Below, piece after piece: positions 53,601 through 62,067 of a stretch of DNA of 64,000 nt. The notes under the pieces were generated by a model. It did no database searches and was not told where the DNA came from. It was given only the letters and a program-made list of their open reading frames with translations. Source of the stretch: Cerrena zonata (lineage: Eukaryota > Basidiomycota > Agaricomycetes > Polyporales > Cerrenaceae); the NCBI GenBank assembly GCA_038087015.1, contig JASBNA010000082.1:62001-126000 (forward strand). Direction: 5' to 3'. The translations under genes were made by a program, and so were the position numbers. The stretch's first letter is position 1. Each line of letters begins with the position of its first letter.

Positions 53601-54550
53601 TCGGCAGGGAAAGGTTCTTCGTTGGTCACTTTAACTATATCACCAACTTTAACATGAGTCCATTTTTTAGTTTGGAAATCACCAGAAGTAGGATTTAACA
53701 CTAAAACTTTAGTATTATTCAAATCTTTATCTGCATTAGCTCTTTTAATATCTTCCATTATTTCTTTAATTGCCGAAACAAGTAAAACAACAATCAAAGT
53801 ACCAATAGTGGTATATCTATTAGTTGGAGAAACATTAGGAACTTGTTGGATAACAGATGTGAAAAGGAAAAACAAATTAGCATATTTACTAAATTGTTCG
53901 AATAAAAACTTAGGTAGGAAAGTAGCAATGTTATATTTTGTCGTAGAGATATAGTTACCAAAATAACCAAATGAATCATTGGCGCTAGTATTAATCACAT
54001 AGATTTGACGAGGACCTTTATTGGATTTAGATGATTTGCTGCTAGGTTTACCACCAAAGATACCCGTTTTCATACGATTATAAATATTACGAATATCAAA
54101 ATCGGTTGATTCACTCTTAGCATTATTATAAGCTTTATCATCATCAAATGGGTCACTCATCCCCATATAATTAGCACCACCATCCCCAACTGGAGAACGT
54201 AAGTTATTGAAAAATCCTGACTTTTGTTTCACTGTTGGATCGTTAGATGTACTTAGTAAAGGAACTTGACGATTACTACTACTGCCATCACGATGATGGG
54301 AAGAAGCTTGGGTTTCGTATTCATCATCGGATATGATAAAATGTTCATCAAAAGGATTATTCTGTTGATGGAAGTTATCGTTATTATGTGAATTGGTTGT
54401 ATATTGATGCTGGGAGGATAAATTGTTATAAGGACTTGATTGGGTATCATGATGTGCTTGACTATTCCCATCATCTAAATCGATAAGAGGATTGTCGAAA
54501 GGATTACCCAGTGACGCCGAGCCACCCTGACGGTTATTATAGTATGACAT
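50603..54550 (-). CDS. DRS2: P4-ATPase aminophospholipid flippase Drs2
   Basis: Drs2 flips phosphatidylserine at the trans-Golgi network with its Cdc50 partner. The protein is 1315 aa (S. cerevisiae 1355). The disordered N-terminus has NPF-containing sequences (GNPFDNP, NNPFDEHF). P4 signatures follow: ETANLDGETNLKIKQ (DGET), the phosphorylation site DKTGTLT, KGADTVILERL in the nucleotide domain, TGDRQETAINIG and GDGANDVSMIQAAHVGVGIS. About ten hydrophobic segments are visible. The C-terminus contains YRPRMEQFQKAIRKVRQVQR and GFAFSQ, the regulatory segment that binds PI4P and an Arf-GEF. The frame is intact, with a clear ATG. Confidence 0.95.
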   Translation of the reverse strand: MSYYNNRQGGSASLGNPFDNPLIDLDDGNSQAHHDTQSSPYNNLSSQHQYTTNSHNNDNFHQQNNPFDEHFIISDDEYETQASSHHRDGSSSNRQVPLLSTSNDPTVKQKSGFFNNLRSPVGDGGANYMGMSDPFDDDKAYNNAKSESTDFDIRNIYNRMKTGIFGGKPSSKSSKSNKGPRQIYVINTSANDSFGYFGNYISTTKYNIATFLPKFLFEQFSKYANLFFLFTSVIQQVPNVSPTNRYTTIGTLIVVLLVSAIKEIMEDIKRANADKDLNNTKVLVLNPTSGDFQTKKWTHVKVGDIVKVTNEEPFPADLLLLSSSEPEGLCYIETANLDGETNLKIKQSKPETSYLVNPRDLVSDLSSTEILSEQPNSSLYTYEGNLKGFGSVGQIPLSPEQLLLRGATLRNTQWIHGIVIFTGHETKLMRNATATPIKRTDVERIINLQIIALFSILITLAIVGSIGNVAKLQVDSKSLGYLMLSGTSKAKLFFQDILTYWILFSNLVPISLFVTVEIIKYYQAYMIGSDLDMYYEETDTPTGVRTSSLVEELGQIDFIFSDKTGTLTRNIMEFKSCSIGGKCYIEEIPEDGNAQLIDNIEVGYYSYDDLYQHLADTSSQQSAIINEFLTLLSTCHTVIPEVNDTTGSIKYQAASPDEGALVQGAADLGYKFTIRKPKGVTINNRLTNSDSEYELLNICEFNSTRKRMSAIFRCPDGVIRLFCKGADTVILERLSQQEAQPFVDSTLRHLEDFAAEGLRTLCIASRIVGEEEYQAWASKYYEASTALNDRSEQLDAVAEMIETDLFLLGATAIEDKLQDGVPETIHTLQDAGIKIWVLTGDRQETAINIGMSCKLLSEDMNLLIINEETKMDTKLNLQEKLSAIQEHQYDVEDGSLDASLALIIDGHSLGYALEPELEDLFITLGSRCKAVICCRVSPLQKALVVKMVKRKKKQSLLLAIGDGANDVSMIQAAHVGVGISGMEGMQAARSADISIGQFKYLKKLLLVHGSWSYQRISNAILYSFYKNIILYMTQFWFVFANCFSGQSIIESWTLTLYNVLFTVFPPFVMGVFDQFVSARLLDRYPQLYQLGQQKKFFNVPIFWSWIINGFFHSAVIFLCSYFIYQHSDQLASGLVTNHWAWGTAVYTTCCLTALGKASLVVTMWTKFTLLAIPGSFILWLLWFPAYATIAPMINVSEEYLGVLNVTYPSLTFWAMVFGVSVLCLTRDLAWKFFKRSYNPESYHYVQEIQKYNIQDYRPRMEQFQKAIRKVRQVQRIKKQRGFAFSQVDNQDQEKIVRLYDTTKKRGVFGELSEGN

Positions 54551-55310
54551 CTTCTGATGACTCTCCTTATGATTAATTGACTTACTGAAAGCAGAAAAAG
54601 GTCAATTAACAGAAGCACAGACGAGGAACTGAAAAAAAAAATTCAAGAAAGAATTATCTAAAGAGATCTTGAAGATCGAAGGAACAAAAAACTCAACAAC
54701 GGAATAGTACTTTGGAAATAAATAGACAAAGGCTGTGGAACTTTGGCCAGTTATAAGAATAACCTCAAAGAAGTATTTCTGTAGTGATAAAAGCTCTAAA
54801 ATATCGATTAAACTCGAGATATGAGGATTAAAAACAGAAAAAAAAAATTAAAAGGTAAACAAAAAACCAAATGTCAGTTTCTGCAAATAGTCTGAAAGAA
54901 CTAGTCAATTCTCAGGAGGGACTATTGCAAGTGTCTGGGATGTTCAACGGATTTTCCACGGTATAAAAGTGAATAATTGAGTTTCAGTCGATTTGCAAAA
55001 GATCAACCTTTGATGATTCGTGTTTGAAAAAAGGAAAAAGAGTCTAACACAGCATTCTGATCCAATTTTGTATCGATACATAGTTAAAAATAAAATCCGT
55101 ACCGCGCCTCTTTTCAATCGGTCATCTAGGGACGTGCGCCGGTGACCAAATTCTGCGTGGACATAAACATCCTTACACCAGGTGTTTCGGTAAAGTTGGG
55201 GATTTTTACCGATGACTCAGGACTGAAATTTTTGGTGAAGATTCTGGGGATATAAAGACTTTAGTAGAAAGGTTTGAAAGGTTGATAAGGAAGGTTAGCA
55301 AGAATTAAAC
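54551..55310. other. Divergent DRS2/PRO2 intergenic region
   Basis: 760 bp. The PRO2-proximal part holds a Gcn4 site and a TATA-like TATAAAG (55251-55257). The rest shows AT-rich flanks with short A-runs. No gene is recognised. Confidence 0.5.
55213..55219 (+). promoter_or_regulatory. Gcn4-type site TGACTCA of PRO2
   Basis: A perfect GCRE core about 92 bp upstream of the PRO2 ATG and 32 bp upstream of a TATA-like TATAAAG. It suits an amino-acid biosynthesis gene under general control. Confidence 0.65.
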
Positions 55311-56626
55311 ATGACCGCCGAAGATATTGCCAAAGATGCCAGTAGTGCATTTTCTGTTCTTAAGACCTTATCGGATTCACAAAGATCTGGGGCTCTTAAT
55401 AAGATCTATGATTCATTGAAGAAGAATAAAGAACAAATTTTGGAGAGAAATCAAATTGATATGGATAACGCCAAATCGAATAACTTGAGTGCTTCTTTGA
55501 TCAAGCGTCTTGATTTAGCGAATCCTGGGAAATTTGATACCATGTTACAAGGGATTCTTGATGTTGCCAAATTAGAAGATCCAGTTGGTAAAGTTAGCTT
55601 ACAACGTAAATTAGATGAAGGGTTAAATTTATACCGGGTATCTTCACCTATTGGAGTTTTATTAATTATATTTGAATCGCGTCCCGAAGTGATTGCCAAT
55701 ATTACTGCGTTGGCAATTAAATCAGGTAATTGTGCCATACTAAAAGGAGGTAAGGAATCGTATGAGACTTTCAAGATAATGAGTGATATTGTTAACCGAA
55801 CTTTACAAGATGAAACAGAAGTACCCAGCAGTGCAATTCAATTAATTCAAACTCGTGAGGATGTTAATGATTTGTTATCTCAGGATAAATATATTGATTT
55901 GGTTATTCCAAGAGGATCAAATGAACTAGTACGTAATATTAAGTCTAATACTAAAATTCCGGTATTAGGACATGCTGATGGTATTTGTTCAATTTATGTT
56001 GACGAAGAAGCTGATTTAACTAAAGCCAGTAGAATTATAGTTGACTCGAAAACCAATTATCCAGCAGGGTGTAATGCGGTTGAACAACTTTTAATTCATC
56101 AATCGATTAATCAAGAATCGATAGTTAAAATCATCAAATCACTTATTGAAGCCAAGGTCAATGTACACGTTGAACCACAAGTTAAAAAATGATTGAAAAC
56201 GAACCGGAGATTGATAATCAATACGTTTTCGACACAATTGATGATTCATTCGATAAAGAGTACTTATCATTTGATATTTCGGTTAAATTTGTTGCATCAG
56301 TAGAAGATGCAATTAAACATATTAATATTCATTCTTCTAAACACACTGAAAGTATTATAACCGAAAACAAAGACACTGCCAATAAATTTTTAAAAGCCAT
56401 TGATTCAGCAGGAGTTTATTGGAATTGTTCCACTCGTTTTGCCGATGGGTTCAGATACGGGTTTGGGACCGAAGTTGGTATCAGTACGAATAAAATCCAT
56501 GCTCGAGGACCCGTTGGACTCGAAGGATTAATGACGTATCAATATCAACTTAAAGGGGACGGCCATATTGTGGGCGACTACGTAGGGGGAGGCGGTAAGA
56601 AATTATTTGTTCATGAAGATATATAG
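55311..56626 (+). CDS. PRO2: Gamma-glutamyl phosphate reductase, one frame break
   Basis: This gene carries out the second step of proline biosynthesis, reducing gamma-glutamyl phosphate to glutamate-5-semialdehyde with NADPH, in the cytosol. It belongs to the aldehyde-dehydrogenase superfamily. Conserved parts are [33 protein letters not shown], the catalytic Cys in [13 protein letters not shown] and [21 protein letters not shown]. The frame stops at 56192 after QVKK. Four bases earlier a second frame ([14 protein letters not shown]) carries the rest. One extra A in the A6 at 56185-56190 would join them and give about 438 aa. It is convergent with MET8, with only 15 bp between stop codons. 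Confidence 0.93.
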
Positions 56627-56641
56627 ATTTATATAACAATG

Positions 56642-57457
56642 CTAATTAGAAACAATTTTTTCAAATTCTTGATAATCTTTAGGAGGAAAGTCAGGAAAGT
56701 AAGATATAATTTTCCTACAATTTTCATCAGTTAAATTGAAATAACTCCATTCTTTTAAGGAAAAATAATCAGTCAACTGTTTAATCCAATTCATTCTAGT
56801 ATCAATACTAATCAAATCATCATCAATCACGACATTTGACCGCAAACAAGATCGAATTAACCCCAAGTTTTCCACAGCCTTGTTCAAATCAATTCCTTCA
56901 AACTGTCTTGCAATATTGTCTTTTATCAACTTTGACAATCTCGGTGATTTCCCATTAGTGCTAATCATAATCTGTAAATTGTCCTGATTAAACATACTCC
57001 CAAAATAAAAATCACATAATGGAGGTTTATCAGCAATATTAACCGGTAACCGCAAAAATTTACACTGGTAATAGATTCTCTCTGATAATTCATAATCATC
57101 AATGCAACAACAAACGTTTGCGAAAACTTCGTGTTCAACAACTTGTCTTATTTCTGCATAATGGCTCGAGTTTATCAATTCGTCGACTCCATCTAATTCA
57201 ATAGACGTCTTCTCATACATTTTCAAATCCCTCGACTCGTAATTTCTTTTCACCAAATTGTATATCAACCCTTCTTCATGTAGCTTGTCAATATCCTCGT
57301 GGATATGGCCTCCGCCAGTTATCACCGTGATCTTTGCATGGGCCCTAATCAAATGGTTGATTCTGCTAAGCGCAACGTCCCCCGACCCAATCACCAAACA
57401 GTGTTTCCCCTTAACTTGCCATGCTAGCAAAAGCGATCCACTCACTTCCTTCGACAT
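56642..57457 (-). CDS. MET8: Bifunctional precorrin-2 dehydrogenase / sirohydrochlorin ferrochelatase
   Basis: Met8 makes siroheme, the cofactor of sulfite reductase, by NAD+-dependent oxidation of precorrin-2 and iron insertion. The protein is 271 aa (S. cerevisiae 274). An N-terminal Rossmann fold has GKHCLVIGSGDVALSRINHL. The NIADKPPLCDFYFGS segment contains the catalytic Asp, and ISTNGKSPRLSKLIKDNI binds the tetrapyrrole. The open frame extends 41 codons upstream, but only from a TTG; the ATG giving MSKEVSGSLL is the start. Its tight convergence with PRO2 implies overlapping 3' UTRs. Confidence 0.93.
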   Translation of the reverse strand: MSKEVSGSLLLAWQVKGKHCLVIGSGDVALSRINHLIRAHAKITVITGGGHIHEDIDKLHEEGLIYNLVKRNYESRDLKMYEKTSIELDGVDELINSSHYAEIRQVVEHEVFANVCCCIDDYELSERIYYQCKFLRLPVNIADKPPLCDFYFGSMFNQDNLQIMISTNGKSPRLSKLIKDNIARQFEGIDLNKAVENLGLIRSCLRSNVVIDDDLISIDTRMNWIKQLTDYFSLKEWSYFNLTDENCRKIISYFPDFPPKDYQEFEKIVSN

Positions 57458-58709
57458 GCTTCCGACTGATTTTTTTTTTTGCAACTTCTCCCAATATGAA
57501 TATTGTTTCACCGTTGACTGGTGTTTTTCGCCCACTGCTGGACCGGACCCCCGTGAAGAGCAACCGCGGTTTTGGACCAATCGAACTACTGGAGTCGCGA
57601 CAGCAATCCAAACCCTCTACGGGTCTGGCAATTGTCTTCTTGTCTTCTTCTACCAGTTAGGTAACTGTTTGGTAATTAAGCAAACTTACACTGCAGTCCC
57701 TACTGCGCAGCCCCTACAGTAACCCCCAGTTGTGTAGCCCGTAAATAAAAGTGAAACCTCTTCAGCTGATCATGACCATTAGTCACATGTGTGTGTTTGC
57801 TAAAAACCTTTAGCGAGCTAAATTGCATGATGGGAACCAAACTCGCCTCGACACCCCCAATCCTTGATCTGCCTGGACAATTGGATGGCAGGCCATCCAT
57901 ACGTACCGTAGATTTACACTTGAATGTAGACCACAGTGATCAATAGAGTAGTATACATAGTAATTACCGATTAAAGGAGATAAAGTAATTAAAGTAATTA
58001 AAGTAATTAGTAGATATTGCAAGTAGTGGAGTTGTCTCGAAATTTTAGTGAAAATGCGGAACGTCCAAAACTAAGTGGTTCCGATTCTTTTCGATAGGAA
58101 AGAAAAAATTTTCTAATGAAGGTGTGGAAGGAATATTAAATTGTATATCTTTCTACATGTTCATATAACCCAATTCTGGTATTCTCCAATCATTCATAGG
58201 ATTCATAGCTTAATTAATCATCACCGAACGGATCTCATTACTTGCCAACTTCCCGGACGTGAAATTAGACCGCCATTGAAAAGCGTTGTCGCTAATCTGA
58301 TTCCTATTTCGAGTCGAAAATTTTTTATTAACGTATTAAGTATACTAGTTTTTATTTAAGTATACTACAATAAAGGCTTTGATCTGGTATATATATATAT
58401 CTGACAATTCCGAAGTCCTTGCTCTCCAGTCTACCTACCTGATTCCGTTCCCCAGACACGTCTCTAAGCGTACTTACGGAAACGAAAAAGAAGAACAAAA
58501 CCATTGGTACACAGAGTTACAGAATCAGTGCTCGAGGTTATATCAAATCGGTACTCAAGACCTTGTTTGTGGGTGTTTATTTTGCTTAATTTCGAGTGTT
58601 TCATTGCTTGTCTTTAGGTTAGCTCTTTTGTTAGTGTTTATTTGATTTTTTGTTAAAGTCCAAAGGAAAAAAAAAAAAAAAAAAAAAACTTTTTTTGGTT
58701 TTGCTTACT
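57458..58709. other. Divergent MET8/MRS6 intergenic region
   Basis: 1.25 kb. It contains a near-perfect 18-bp dyad at 57882-57899, repeated AAAGTAATT units at about 57984-58012, a TATATATATATC near 58389-58400 and an A22 directly before MRS6. No recognisable gene is found; the short frames present have no domain content. Confidence 0.5.
58667..58688. repeat. Poly(A) run of 22 in MRS6 leader
   Basis: The A22 ends 21 bp before the MRS6 ATG, probably inside or at the edge of its 5' leader. Confidence 0.85.
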
Positions 58710-60611
58710 ATGCCTGCTTTCAATAGAACAGAAAGACGTAAATCAATGGCTGAAAGAAGACCAAGTGTTTCTTACACCCCATCGGTGATTCCTCATTTGG
58801 CAGGGTTGGAAAAACCTCAAGATCATAGTTTAAAATTAGATCAATGCGATATTGTCATCTTGGGTACTGGATTGGTGGAATCGATCTTGGCTGCTGCTTT
58901 ATCATGGCAAGGGGTTGAAGTATTACACGTTGATAATAAAAACTATTATGGTGATTCCACTTCGACTTTAACCATTGAACAATTGAAAAAATGGTGTTTA
59001 GAAGTAAATGAAGGGAAAATCAAACATTTCAAAGACGCTCAAATATATATACCTGGTGGTAGAAGTAATACTTTTAAATCAAAAGATTATGGTATTGATT
59101 TAAATCCAAGAATAATGTTTTCAAAATCAGATTTACTCTCATTATTAATCAAATCAAGAGTTTATAAATACTTGGAATTTCAAAGTATTAGTAATTTCCA
59201 TGTTTTTGAAAACGATGATTTTAATAAAAAAGTTTCTAATTCAACTAAAGAAGATATCTTCACCGATCAATCATTATCTTTAATTACTAAAAGATATTTA
59301 ATGAAATTCTTAAAATTTGTTTTAACTGATAATAATGATCCAATTAAAAAACAAACTTTAATTGATCATTCAAATACTCCTATTGAAACATTTTTAAGTT
59401 CGAATTTTAATTTGGAACCTCCTCAAATTAATGAATTGGTTTATTCAATTGGTTTAACTACTAAATCTTCAACTAAAACTCCTGAAGCAATTTCAAAAAT
59501 TAAAAGATTTTTAATTTCTTTTGATGTTTATGGTAACTTCCCAGTTATGGTTCTGAAATATGGTGGTCCCGGTGAAATTTCTCAAGGTTTTTGTCGTAGT
59601 GCTGCAGTGGCTGGTACCACTTATAAGTTAAATACTTCATTAGTTGATTTTGATCCTCAACTGAAAGTTGCCCAATTTAATGATGGTAGTCATATTAAAA
59701 TTAATGAAAAAATTATTGTCGCTCCAACTCAAGTTCCTAAATTTTTACAATCTAATTATAATGAGGTTTCTGAAAATTTGAAAACTTATAATATTACAAG
59801 ATTAATCACTGTGGTTAGAAAAGATTGTAAAGAGTGGATGTCTGAAAATGAATCTTCTGCAATTGTCGTTTTCCCTCCAAAATCTTTACCTTCAAATAAT
59901 TCTCAAGTGGTTCAGGTTATTATTCAAAATGGTGGTACTGGTATTTGTCCCGATGGTCAATCTATTTGGTACAGTCAAACTGCTGAACAAGACCCAAGTC
60001 AATCAAAATCCGATTTAGAATGTGCCTTTGAGAAAATGGAATCTTCCATCTTAAGAGAATCCTCGAATGACTTAGATGATGTTTTAACTAACGAGGACTT
60101 TGTGGTAAATCCTCAAGGTACTCCGATCTTAGTCAATTCTTTTAAATTAGGTGAATCTTTACAAAATTTTGTTCCAAAAGAAAAATTAGAAATTGTGGTT
60201 AAAGTTGGTTTTGTTCAAACTACTTTTATAAAACCTGACTTATCAAATGTTTTAATCCCTGATGATTCAAATAATATCTCCAAGAAAGTAGTTCCTGATT
60301 CAGAAGATATAATTTTTGCTAATATGCCTTCTTCTGAAATTAGTTACGATGGTATTGTCAGTGAAGCAAAATTATTATATCAAAGAATTACCGGTACTGA
60401 TGAGGATTTCTTCGATGTGGATTTCGAAGATGAAGATGAAGAAAACTCTAATACAATTAGTTCAACTAGTAATGGTGCCAATGGCGCTAGTGCTGTTAGA
60501 GCCTCAAACCCTGGTGATACTGATAATGAAATGGCCATTGATGATAGCGATGATGATTCAGCCGCTAGTCACCATCATGAGCCATTCGGTGCCGCTGAAA
60601 TGGAGTTGTAA
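58710..60611 (+). CDS. MRS6: Rab escort protein (REP), Mrs6
   Basis: Mrs6 presents Rab GTPases to geranylgeranyltransferase II and escorts them to membranes. The protein is about 633 aa (S. cerevisiae 603). The GDI/REP fold begins with the dinucleotide-like motif DIVILGTGLVESILAAALSW and VEVLHVDNKNYYG. Other conserved blocks are IDLNPRIMFSKSDLLSLLI, GGPGEISQGFCRSAAVAGTTY and the LLYQRITGTDEDFFDVDFED segment. The C-terminal tail is acidic and Ser/Asn-rich. In-frame codons upstream (58650-58709) lack ATG, so the start is 58710. Confidence 0.93.
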   Translation: MPAFNRTERRKSMAERRPSVSYTPSVIPHLAGLEKPQDHSLKLDQCDIVILGTGLVESILAAALSWQGVEVLHVDNKNYYGDSTSTLTIEQLKKWCLEVNEGKIKHFKDAQIYIPGGRSNTFKSKDYGIDLNPRIMFSKSDLLSLLIKSRVYKYLEFQSISNFHVFENDDFNKKVSNSTKEDIFTDQSLSLITKRYLMKFLKFVLTDNNDPIKKQTLIDHSNTPIETFLSSNFNLEPPQINELVYSIGLTTKSSTKTPEAISKIKRFLISFDVYGNFPVMVLKYGGPGEISQGFCRSAAVAGTTYKLNTSLVDFDPQLKVAQFNDGSHIKINEKIIVAPTQVPKFLQSNYNEVSENLKTYNITRLITVVRKDCKEWMSENESSAIVVFPPKSLPSNNSQVVQVIIQNGGTGICPDGQSIWYSQTAEQDPSQSKSDLECAFEKMESSILRESSNDLDDVLTNEDFVVNPQGTPILVNSFKLGESLQNFVPKEKLEIVVKVGFVQTTFIKPDLSNVLIPDDSNNISKKVVPDSEDIIFANMPSSEISYDGIVSEAKLLYQRITGTDEDFFDVDFEDEDEENSNTISSTSNGANGASAVRASNPGDTDNEMAIDDSDDDSAASHHHEPFGAAEMEL

Positions 60612-61104
60612 GTGCCTTTGGTTTTATTATGTTTCGGATGTTTCCCCAATGATATGGTATTTATAGAATTCGATTGATGAATTGAATTACAACTTCATTA
60701 ATCCTTTATGTCTCTTTTTCTCCTTTTTTTTTCAAATTTTGGTTTTACCTGACTCTACTCTACCGGGTTTTAATTTATTATATGCTCATTATCAGACATC
60801 TAATCCATCAATTGCTTATCAGTTTGCTTTATCTCTTTGTTTAATTCTCTCTAGCTTGCTTTTATTATCTTTTTTATCTTATCTTATTTTATGATATTTC
60901 TGTTGATCACCAATATATTCTAATTCACCTTTTTCATTTCAGTCCTTTACCAGTTCCTTATTCCGTTTCTTTTTCTTACGAGTGAGACTTAATGTCAATG
61001 CCTATATATATTAATCCCAAGCGACGTGTTTGTTAATGATCTAACTTTAAGCTTGTAATCCTATAGACCTGAAGCTCTCCTCTTTTTTGCAGTAATCAAA
61101 TATA

Positions 61105-61131
61105 GCACGTGCGTAGGGCTCGAGCCCTACG
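61105..61131. promoter_or_regulatory. Cbf1 E-box plus Tbf1-type palindrome of RPS12
   Basis: GCACGTGC (61105-61112) contains the Cbf1 site CACGTG. It abuts the perfect 20-bp palindrome CGTAGGGCTCGAGCCCTACG (61112-61131), which includes AGGGCT-CG-AGCCCT. In Candida albicans, ribosomal-protein genes are driven by Tbf1 at an AGGGCTATAGCCCT-type palindrome together with Cbf1. The pair lies about 215-240 bp upstream of the start codon. Confidence 0.8.
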
Positions 61132-61164
61132 TATGTTTTTTCGAAAAAACAAAAATTGAATTTT

Positions 61165-61166
<2 letters not shown>

Positions 61167-61200
<34 letters not shown>
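61167..61200. repeat. Poly(T) run of 34 in RPS12 promoter
   Basis: An uninterrupted T34 lies between the Tbf1/Cbf1 element and the start codon, a typical nucleosome-excluding tract of highly transcribed yeast genes. Confidence 0.9.
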
Positions 61201-61201
<1 letters not shown>

Positions 61202-61343
61202 TGAGATGCCAATGCGAATCCATTGAAAAATTAGAATCGACTCTCAATAGTTTCTTGTAATCATATTTTTACTTCTTCACTGAGCAGAGAGTTAATCCCC
61301 TGACGAAGAAGTCTATTAATATCAATCACTCAAATTAATTAAA

Positions 61344-61778
61344 ATGTCTGACGTTGAAGAACAACAAGTTGTCGAAGAAGTTGCCGTTGAACAACAAGAA
61401 TCCGGTTCTATCTCTATTGAAGATGCTTTAAAAGTTGTCTTAAGAACTTCTTTAGTTCACGATGGTTTAGCTAGAGGTTTAAGAGAAGCTTCTAAAGCTT
61501 TATCTAGAAGAGAAGCTCAATTATGTGTCTTATGTGACTCTGTTACTGAAGAATCTATCATTAAATTGGTTGAAGCTTTATGTAACGAACCAGAAGAAAA
61601 AATCCCATTGATTAAAGTTTCTGACGCTAAATTATTAGGTGAATGGGCCGGTCTTTGTCAATTAGACAGAGAAGGTAACGCCAGAAAAGTTGTTGGTGCT
61701 TCTTGTGTTGTCATCAAGAACTGGGGTACCGATACTGAAGAAAGAAACATCTTATTAGAACACTTCTCCCAACAATAA
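61344..61778 (+). CDS. RPS12: Ribosomal protein eS12 (S12), small subunit
   Basis: This is a component of the 40S subunit beak. The protein is 144 aa (S. cerevisiae 143). An acidic N-terminus ([19 protein letters not shown]) is followed by the L7Ae/L30e-type core: [60 protein letters not shown] and the C-terminal [15 protein letters not shown]. Codon choice is strongly biased (TTA, GCT, AGA, GTT), as expected of a highly expressed gene. No intron is present. Confidence 0.97.
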   Translation: MSDVEEQQVVEEVAVEQQESGSISIEDALKVVLRTSLVHDGLARGLREASKALSRREAQLCVLCDSVTEESIIKLVEALCNEPEEKIPLIKVSDAKLLGEWAGLCQLDREGNARKVVGASCVVIKNWGTDTEERNILLEHFSQQ

Positions 61779-62067
61779 GCGAGTCGTATCTAAGTTGAAC
61801 ATGTTTCTCTTTAGGCCTTTTTAGGCACTTACCAAAAAATATAGTGATCGATGTATATTAATATAACGTTTTTACTATTTTAATACGAAATGTAGATTTC
61901 TTCCATATTAATTGGAAAAAGTAGGTTGTCGGTGGTGTTTGGGTCTTGTAACATAAATAAAAGGCGCGTCTTTAAAACTTATCAAGTGAAGACTTTTGGA
62001 TAAACATCTCCACAACTTGCTTGACAGTTATAATCACAGTCTATATATCCATATTGCAGTCAATGAT
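61779..62067. other. RPS12 to AME1 intergenic region
   Basis: 289 bp holding the RPS12 3' flank and the AME1 promoter. No RNA gene or strong motif is seen. Confidence 0.4.

Larger units (their letters stand above)
60612..61343. other. MRS6 3' flank and RPS12 promoter
   Basis: 732 bp. The RPS12 promoter part contains a Cbf1 E-box, the Tbf1-type palindrome and a T34 run (annotated separately). The part from 60680 to 60900 is T-rich with no supported gene. Confidence 0.6.

Noticed and set aside
57258..57722. 154-codon plus-strand frame over MET8
   Set aside because: Starts inside the antisense of MET8 and has no recognisable content.
59551..59559. CTG codon in MRS6 (before KYGGPGE) as proof of CUG=Ser decoding
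   Set aside because: I could not confirm from memory that homologues have Ser there. CTG codons in VTA1 repeats fit Leu as well, so the evidence is ambiguous.
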